Assembly (NCBI RefSeq): GCF_001280595.1
Contig: NZ_LITU01000034.1
Location: 1,606-65,605 of the forward strand
Direction of reading: 5' to 3'
DNA from: Paenibacillus xylanivorans
GTDB taxonomy: Bacteria; Bacillota; Bacilli; Paenibacillales; Paenibacillaceae
DNA length: 64,000 nucleotides
In this document: piece after piece, positions 58,401 through 64,000 of the stretch
Layout of the letters: each line of letters begins with the position of its first letter
Numbering within the stretch: position 1 is the stretch's first letter
Position numbers and translations under genes: made by a program
The notes under the pieces: generated by a model
What the model was told of the DNA's origin: nothing
The model's database searches: none
The model's input: the letters and a program-made list of their open reading frames with translations, nothing else

Positions 58401-58414
58401 TGAAAGTGTTTACA
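58401..58414 (+). promoter_or_regulatory. cre-like site (CcpA)
   Basis: TGAAAGTGTTTACA matches the cre consensus TGWAANCGNTNWCA except for T instead of C at position 7. Upstream of the candidate promoter of the small membrane protein. Confidence 0.35.
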
Positions 58415-58486
58415 TATGAGCTAGAGCAAGCATTCCCTCATTCCACTGCCAAACTGGATTTTTTTCATTTTTCTGGATGATAGGGC

Positions 58487-58515
58487 TTGCATTACAAGCA
58501 GGGTACAGATAACAT
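58487..58515 (+). promoter_or_regulatory. Candidate promoter of the small membrane protein gene
   Basis: TTGCAT (58487-58492), 17-base spacer, TAACAT (58510-58515). The 175-base leader contains an 11-bp inverted repeat, GCATTTTGCAT (58549-58559) and ATGCAAAATGC (58646-58656). Confidence 0.45.
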
Positions 58516-58689
58516 AGAGGAAGATATTAGGGTATGCGTTAGCATTCGGCATTTTGCATCACTTGAATCGGTTCTGGATACAAGTTGTAAATGAGAGTCT
58601 CATTTCAGTTTACTTCTTGCTGATTGGAATTCAATCATTGGATTAATGCAAAATGCATGTTCAACTATGGTGAGGAGGTCTGTCTATCC

Positions 58690-58902
58690 ATGCTGTTTGC
58701 AGAAGCTGCCACGGCGAGTACTTCAAATTTTAATGCGTTTGATATTTTTGTCATCTTATTTACGATCCTGATTTTCATCGGAGTGGTTCGTCTGCTTCGC
58801 GCACCGAAGAAAAATTTGTTTGCAATCGGATTTGCAGTGGTCAGTCTGCTGGTATTCCTTTTGACGGATTATGCCATGATTACCGGTTGGTTCGGTTCGT
58901 AG
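58690..58902 (+). CDS. Small two-helix membrane protein
   Basis: 70 residues: MLFAEAATASTSNFNAF, a helix (IFVILFTILIFIGVVRLL), a basic turn RAPKKN, a second helix (IGFAVVSLLVFLLTDYAMI) and a short end. It may belong to the DUF2759 type, but I am not certain. ATG 58690 follows TGAGGAGGTC; an upstream in-frame ATG lies before this RBS. Monocistronic with its own terminator. Confidence 0.75.
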   Translation: MLFAEAATASTSNFNAFDIFVILFTILIFIGVVRLLRAPKKNLFAIGFAVVSLLVFLLTDYAMITGWFGS

Positions 58903-58947
58903 AGACACCGCTGAATTTATTGAAAACAGCAAGTAGAAGAACAGACA

Positions 58948-58982
58948 AACACTTTCCAGGGAGTTAAGGAGGGTGTTTTTTT
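58948..58982 (+). terminator. Terminator of the small membrane protein gene
   Basis: AACACTTTCC (58948-58957) / GGAGGGTGTT (58968-58977, two G-T pairs), then seven T residues. Confidence 0.88.
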
Positions 58983-59173
58983 GTGTTTTGCAGAGTGGTT
59001 CGGATAATACGGTCTTCTCTATAGAAATTAGGTCTTAAAGCGATTGAACAGGAATAATTTGTATGTTAAATTGGAGGATACCGGTAGTGCAGATGATAGA
59101 GAAAGAGATTCAGTGATGGATCGTATGGTTCGGTTGCATAACGGAGGATGTATAGAGAGGGTTAGGTGAGAGA

Positions 59174-60340
59174 ATGAGAGTGTTGGGGAAAAAGGGTGTA
59201 GCCATACTGATGGCTGCTGTACTCTCGATCAGTGTTGCAGCAACGGCTGGAGCAGCGGAGTCTTCATCAGGAATGCAAGCCAAAGTGGTAGATGGACAAG
59301 TATATGTTAGCTCAAAAGATTTGGTCAAAGCGCTCGGAGGTAGTGGGCAATATGATGCCAAATCCGGAACGTTTCAGTATAAGGGTAGTGAAGCAGTCCC
59401 GAAAGTGATTGAAAAAGTATCTCCGTCTGTTGTAGGCATCATCGGTAAATCTACTGAATCACAGGATGGAGTCACATCCGATCGCTATAATCTAGCTCAT
59501 GGTACTGGCGTGATTATCCGCTCCAACGGCTGGATTGTGACGAATGCCCATGTGGTTGATGGGTTAACCAATCCGCTGGTTGTGACGACCGATGGCAATA
59601 CATATAAAATCACCAAAACATACAGTGACCCGTTAAGCGATATCGCTCTGATCAAAATTAATGCCAAGTCTCTTAAGCCGGCGACCTTCGCCAAAGCTTC
59701 ACAGACAACCGTTGGAGAAACCGTTATTGCTATCGGTACACCAATCTCCTTCTCTTTGCGTAACTCGGCGACAGTAGGCGTAATCAGTGGTCTTAATCGG
59801 GGAGTGGAGGCCACCTATCGATTGATTCAAACAGATACCGCCATTAATCCAGGTAACAGCGGCGGACCGTTGGTCAACCTTAAAGGCGAAGTCGTCGGTA
59901 TTAACTCTATGAAATTTTCAGCAGTGGGTATCGAGAGCATGGGGTTTTCGATTCCAGTAGATACCGTTCAATATATTATCAATCAGTTCTTTGAATACGG
60001 AAAAATCAAGCGTGCAAGCCTTGGCTTGCAACTGGAAGAGAGCTGGTCAGCGATTGTGGGCCTGCCTACAGATGATCCTTTGACGATTACCGGCGTACTG
60101 TCAGCCCAAGCGAAGAAAGCGAAAATCAAAGAGGGGGATGTGTTATACAGTGTGGCAGGCACACGTGTGTCCTCTGTGGTGGATATTAATGAGCTGCTCA
60201 AAAAGTATGTGCCAGGACAGAAAGTCAAACTGGTGATGCAAACGGAAGGCGATATTGTCACTCGTACGGTGGTCCTTGCTGATCGAGCGGATATCCAAGA
60301 CGATGAAGATGAGCAGTTCCCTGTAGATGAAGACCAATAA
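59174..60340 (+). CDS. HtrA-like serine protease with partial stalk domain
   Basis: 388 residues. Signal peptide (VAILMAAVLSISVAATAGAA), a short copper-amine-oxidase N-like stalk segment (KVVDGQVYVSSKDLVKALGG), a trypsin-like domain with intact triad (His in VTNAHVVDG, Asp in DPLSDIALIK, Ser in NPGNSGGPLVN) and a C-terminal PDZ-like domain (KKAKIKEGDVLYSVAGTRVS). An acidic tail ends the protein. Likely secreted quality-control or processing protease. Overlaps the open frame of the next gene. Confidence 0.9.
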   Translation: MRVLGKKGVAILMAAVLSISVAATAGAAESSSGMQAKVVDGQVYVSSKDLVKALGGSGQYDAKSGTFQYKGSEAVPKVIEKVSPSVVGIIGKSTESQDGVTSDRYNLAHGTGVIIRSNGWIVTNAHVVDGLTNPLVVTTDGNTYKITKTYSDPLSDIALIKINAKSLKPATFAKASQTTVGETVIAIGTPISFSLRNSATVGVISGLNRGVEATYRLIQTDTAINPGNSGGPLVNLKGEVVGINSMKFSAVGIESMGFSIPVDTVQYIINQFFEYGKIKRASLGLQLEESWSAIVGLPTDDPLTITGVLSAQAKKAKIKEGDVLYSVAGTRVSSVVDINELLKKYVPGQKVKLVMQTEGDIVTRTVVLADRADIQDDEDEQFPVDEDQ

Positions 60341-60374
60341 AGCCCGGCGAGCAATCCGGATCCAGAGAGGACGA

Positions 60375-62282
60375 ATGAACGGAATGAAGAAATCTTTTTT
60401 ACGTGTGCTGAGCACAGGTATGATAGCCGGGATGCTGAGTATTGGAGCGGCATTGCCTGCATGGGCATCCGATCTTACGACAAGCGAGCTGCGGATCACC
60501 GCAGGTAGTACGAGTGCCTACATCAATGGCAGCAAGCAGACAATCGCTAAACCATATAAATTCAAAGGGGTTACGATGGTTCCCGTCGGTGTATTCAAGA
60601 AGGCTTTTGGAAGCGAAATTCGACTGGAGAAGAATGATGTGGTCAAAGTCAAAGAAGGTCCGCATACCGTCACCTTAACGATTGGCAGTTCGATTGCCTG
60701 GGTGGATGGTGTCAAAAAAGAGATGGGCGCAGCCCCAAAAATGATGAACGGGGTGCTCATGGTGCCACTCCGCCCGGTAGCTGCGGGGATTGGAGCTACA
60801 CTTGCCCCAAGCAGCTCAGGAGAGATGGTCATTCGTTTATTGCAAACGGATGGATCGACGGATGACGACGAGGGCAGCATTAATCTGGATGAAGGCAAAA
60901 CAAGAATTGGTAACAGTTATTATGGCTGGTCCATGAATTATCCATCCGACCTCATGATTCTGCAAACGGGTGAGCAGGAGCGTATGATGACTTTTGGCGC
61001 AGAGGACAGCAGTTATTATCTTGAAGTGTATGTGAGTGACCAGGATGTCAATCTGGATTCGGATGATTTGTTACAGCAGCTTGTTCAGGAAGCGAAAGAG
61101 GCCGGAGATACAGTGCTTGATCGGGAATCGATTGCCAAAGGGAAAACCCCATATGCCCGGATAGTGGTTAAAGATGCGGACGGTGTTTTATGGGAAATGC
61201 GTCAATATATCAAGGATGGTCGCCAATATGATGTATACCTCGCGGATTATGGAGCTCTGAATTACAAGGATCTGGGCAAACGTGCAGCGCTGCTCAACTC
61301 ATTCCAACCTACGTATGTTCAGTCGGATCGTACGATTAAGGATCTTTCAACCGTGGATGAGGGTATGCGCTCTACCTGGAATGACGATTATGGCATTGAA
61401 CTGAAGATTCCAGCAGGCTGGTCTATGGACAACACCCAGATGATATACGAAGCCAAGGATGGTGCATATCTGCAACTTCGTGTTACATCTGCACCGAAGG
61501 GTGCGACAGTCCAGGAGTGGAGCGGCCAACTGGACAAGTGGATGCGTGAGACGTTCACGCCGGAAAGTTATGAGCCGATCAGTTCGTATACGATGGACGT
61601 ATCAGGCGAGACTGCCGAAGTGAATGAATTCCGTTATAACTTTGGAGATGGATGGCAGACGGAGTTCGATGTTCTTTTGCAAAAAAACGGGTATCGTTAT
61701 TATGCAGAGTATACGTTCCCTGAGGAGCAGACGAAGGACCGTGAATGGTTTAAGAGTATCATGAAGAGTGTTGAGATTGATTTTGATACCGTATCCGATA
61801 ATTTCGGACAGCTGGATGAAGACCCGTATTTGACAGATAAAACAAAAAACGTGACACGAACGTCCAAACGTTATCATTATAGTGTGGATATTCCGCGTTA
61901 CTGGACGCCGTACAATGATCGATTTGAGTATTCGCCTGTCGTTTATACCTTCACAGGTGGTCAATTCTCCATTGCCGCGAGTGAGGACAAATCCATTGAG
62001 ATGACTGTCAGTCAACTTCGAGAGGCATATGCGGAAGCAACCAAAACGCGTAAAAACTTCAAATTGATTAGCAGTGAGGAGATATCGTTTGCCGGTGTAC
62101 CTGCGTTTTCCTTTATCTATCATGAAGTGGACAATGGTGTGCCGTATACCGGACGTCAGATCGTGTTTGAACAGAACGGAACGACGTATACGATAACAAG
62201 TGGGCTGAATGACGCCAACAAGACGGAAGTGCAGGCAGCAGCGCTGGAAAAAGCCGTGAACTCATTTACTTTTATCAAATAA
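60375..62282 (+). CDS. Secreted stalk-domain protein with three PsbP/Mog1-like modules
   Basis: About 635 residues. Signal peptide (LSTGMIAGMLSIGAALPAWA), then a copper-amine-oxidase N-terminal (stalk) domain (AYINGSKQTIAKPYKFKGVT, MVPLRPVAAGIGATLAPSSS), then three consecutive modules starting YYGWSMNYPSDL, YGIELKIPAGWS and YHYSVDIPRYWT, each ending in a helix with LNSF-, IMKSV- or AVNSF-type residues, the pattern of PsbP/Mog1-fold domains. No enzymatic motif. ATG 60375 or 60384. In one operon with the HtrA-like protease, 34 bases apart. Confidence 0.82.
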   Translation: MNGMKKSFLRVLSTGMIAGMLSIGAALPAWASDLTTSELRITAGSTSAYINGSKQTIAKPYKFKGVTMVPVGVFKKAFGSEIRLEKNDVVKVKEGPHTVTLTIGSSIAWVDGVKKEMGAAPKMMNGVLMVPLRPVAAGIGATLAPSSSGEMVIRLLQTDGSTDDDEGSINLDEGKTRIGNSYYGWSMNYPSDLMILQTGEQERMMTFGAEDSSYYLEVYVSDQDVNLDSDDLLQQLVQEAKEAGDTVLDRESIAKGKTPYARIVVKDADGVLWEMRQYIKDGRQYDVYLADYGALNYKDLGKRAALLNSFQPTYVQSDRTIKDLSTVDEGMRSTWNDDYGIELKIPAGWSMDNTQMIYEAKDGAYLQLRVTSAPKGATVQEWSGQLDKWMRETFTPESYEPISSYTMDVSGETAEVNEFRYNFGDGWQTEFDVLLQKNGYRYYAEYTFPEEQTKDREWFKSIMKSVEIDFDTVSDNFGQLDEDPYLTDKTKNVTRTSKRYHYSVDIPRYWTPYNDRFEYSPVVYTFTGGQFSIAASEDKSIEMTVSQLREAYAEATKTRKNFKLISSEEISFAGVPAFSFIYHEVDNGVPYTGRQIVFEQNGTTYTITSGLNDANKTEVQAAALEKAVNSFTFIK

Positions 62283-62316
62283 TGCGAAATGCTGAAATAA
62301 AATAGGATACATGTTG

Positions 62317-62345
62317 CCGGAGGGTTAGAAGACCTTCCGGTTTTT
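62317..62345 (+). terminator. Terminator after the stalk-domain gene
   Basis: CCGGAGGGT (62317-62325) / ACCTTCCGG (62332-62340), one G-T pair, then five T residues. The remaining bases to 62623 contain no gene; no clear promoter was identified. Confidence 0.9.
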
Positions 62346-62623
62346 CGTATATGCATGTTGAGATGGAAATGAAAATGACAAACGGTTTTTTCAGGAAAGC
62401 GTAGAAGAGTCGTTGCAGAAGTGGTACACTATACTAGTTCAGGAGTTATGACTGCTGTTCTGAAAAATAAGAATGACTGTAGGCTTGGGAATCAGGCAAT
62501 ACAGACATAATGTATAGATATAGCGATACAGTGACAATGCAGATGTATGGAATCAAGGTACAGGATTTAACGTACAGGGTGTAGGGATGAAATCCGGCTA
62601 TGCCGGTTATGGGGAGGATACAC

Positions 62624-64000
62624 ATGAAAACAGCAACAATACGAAGAGAAGACGTTGAGCTTCTGGCACCCGCAGGTGACTGGGACTGTATGCGTTCGGC
62701 GGTAGCCAACGGTGCGGATGCGATTTTCTTCGGAGTCGAAAAATTTAATGCACGGGCACGGGCGAACAATTTCCGTATGGACGAACTGCCGGAGATTATG
62801 GCGTTTTTGCACAGTTATGGCGTAAAAGGTTTTTTGACCTTTAATATATTGATTTTTGAAAATGAATTGACGGATGCCAAAGAACTGATCGATGCTTGTG
62901 TCGATGCAGGTGTGGACGCCGTGATTGTACAGGATTTGGGTTTGGTCAAAATGATCCGCGAGATCTCACCGGACTTCCCGATTCACGGTTCAACTCAAAT
63001 GACGATTACGTCACCGGAAGCGGTAGAGTTTACTAAACCGTTTGATATGGAACGTGTCGTTCTTGGACGGGAGAACAACCTGAAGCAAATTCAGAAAATC
63101 GGAGAACAGGCGAAGTTGCCGATGGAAGTATTTGTTCACGGTGCATTGTGTGTCTCTTATTCCGGGCAATGTCTGACTTCTGAAATGTGGGGCGGACGTT
63201 CCGCCAACCGTGGGGAATGTGCACAGGCTTGTCGTCTGCCGTACGACCTGATGGTGGATGGCGAGCATAAACCAATGGGCGATGTGGCATATCTGCTGTC
63301 TCCGAAGGATCTGGCTGCGATTGACTTGATGCCGGAACTGATCGAGGCTGGGGTAACTTCCTTCAAAATCGAAGGACGTCTCAAAACGCCGGAATACGTA
63401 GCTAACGTGGTGAGCAAATACCGCAAAGCGATCGACCGTTACTTTGATGGAGATAACACGCCACCAAGTAAGGAAGAAGTTCGCGAATTGCAGCAGAGCT
63501 TCTCTCGTGGATTCACGCACGGTTTCCTGAGCGGTACAAACAATAAAGAGCTGGTTGATGGCACGTTCCCGAAAAGCCGTGGCGTCTACCTGGGTCGTGT
63601 AGACCAAGTATTACGGGATGGTGTCGTCCTGAAGCTGGATGCACCAGTTAAACGTGGAGACGGAATCGTATTTGATGCCGGAGATCCGACGAAGAAAGAA
63701 GAAGGCGGACGTGTCTACGATGTACGTCGCAAAGGCGTGAAGCTTGAAGGCGAAGCGGAAGAAGGCTGGATCGTGGACGTTGTACCAGGCCGCAGTGACG
63801 TGGACCTGCGCCGTGTGAACGTTGGCGACAAAGTGTGGAAAACGAATGATCCGGCGCTGGACAAACGTCTGCGTCAGAGCTTTGAAACTGAGAAGCCTTA
63901 TCGTATCTTCCCGGTAAACGTGAAAGTCATTGGCAGCCCGGGGCAGCCGCTTAGCACATGGTGGACGGACGTACAGAAGGGTACGACGGTCCGTGTGAAT
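62624..64000 (+). CDS. U32 family peptidase / tRNA-rRNA hydroxylation protein (partial)
   Basis: 459 codons visible, the 3' end lies outside. It starts MKTATIRREDVELLAPAGDW after GGGGAGGA. The U32 core shows FFGVEKFNARARANNF, HGALCVSYSGQCLTSEMWGG and CAQACRLPY, whose cysteines bind an Fe-S cluster in RlhA/TrhP proteins. The continuing sequence after residue 330 suggests the long form with a C-terminal DUF3656-type domain, as in RlhA. Reaction in this organism is inferred only: prephenate-dependent RNA hydroxylation. Confidence 0.88.
   Translation, partial: MKTATIRREDVELLAPAGDWDCMRSAVANGADAIFFGVEKFNARARANNFRMDELPEIMAFLHSYGVKGFLTFNILIFENELTDAKELIDACVDAGVDAVIVQDLGLVKMIREISPDFPIHGSTQMTITSPEAVEFTKPFDMERVVLGRENNLKQIQKIGEQAKLPMEVFVHGALCVSYSGQCLTSEMWGGRSANRGECAQACRLPYDLMVDGEHKPMGDVAYLLSPKDLAAIDLMPELIEAGVTSFKIEGRLKTPEYVANVVSKYRKAIDRYFDGDNTPPSKEEVRELQQSFSRGFTHGFLSGTNNKELVDGTFPKSRGVYLGRVDQVLRDGVVLKLDAPVKRGDGIVFDAGDPTKKEEGGRVYDVRRKGVKLEGEAEEGWIVDVVPGRSDVDLRRVNVGDKVWKTNDPALDKRLRQSFETEKPYRIFPVNVKVIGSPGQPLSTWWTDVQKGTTVRVN

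Noticed and set aside
1-64000. CRISPR arrays, tRNA/rRNA genes, intact insertion sequences or prophage
   Set aside because: No regularly spaced short repeats, cloverleaf sequences, transposase or phage structural genes were found.

Overview
The window comes from a Gram-positive, spore-former-type Firmicute, almost certainly a Paenibacillus. Gene order follows the Bacillus subtilis flagellin neighbourhood: yvyF-flgM-flgN-flgK-flgL-yviE-fliW-csrA-hag-flaG-fliD-fliS-fliT, then hpf-secA-prfB, ftsE-ftsX-ctpB-minJ and uvrB-uvrA. It is broken by blocks typical of Paenibacillus: an argCJBDFGH cluster, secreted stalk-domain proteins and structured intergenic repeats. Strong AGGAGG-type ribosome sites and frequent GTG/TTG starts fit the same group. 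No rRNA, tRNA, CRISPR array, intact insertion sequence or prophage was seen.

Layout. 1-0.6 kb: end of a fibronectin type III repeat protein. 0.8-11.2 kb: late flagellar genes (anti-sigma factor, chaperones, hook-filament junctions, the FliW/CsrA translational switch, flagellin, cap), with two good SigD promoters and a CsrA-type flagellin leader. 11.2-14 kb: an accessory island with two secreted proteins of unknown role and a decayed small reading frame. 14.3-20.4 kb: cold-shock protein, hpf, secA with a long structured leader, and prfB with its programmed +1 frameshift. 20.5-23.1 kb: YitT membrane protein and cardiolipin synthase. 23.4-32.6 kb: complete ornithine-to-arginine pathway. 32.7-37.5 kb: esterase, yhbD-yhbE-yhbF and an MFS exporter. 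37.6-45.4 kb: VanW protein divergent from ftsEX, an M23 peptidase, CtpB and a MinJ-like protein, forming a cell-wall/division block. 45.4-50.9 kb: two-component system divergent from a three-gene ABC exporter. 51-58.3 kb: motAB and uvrBA. 58.7-64 kb: small membrane protein, HtrA-like protease, a stalk-domain protein with three tandem PsbP/Mog1-like modules, and a U32 peptidase cut by the window end.

Most notable for follow-up: (i) a 107-111 nt structured element present three times (before secA, argB and argD) whose stems differ by paired changes; (ii) a likely AUU start codon for fliW; (iii) a perfect match to the WalR box between vanW and ftsEX; (iv) a dyad lying exactly in the promoter spacer of yhbD; (v) a palindrome between the two-component genes and their ABC exporter; (vi) large palindromes between uvrB and uvrA. 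These are sequence readings without database searches.
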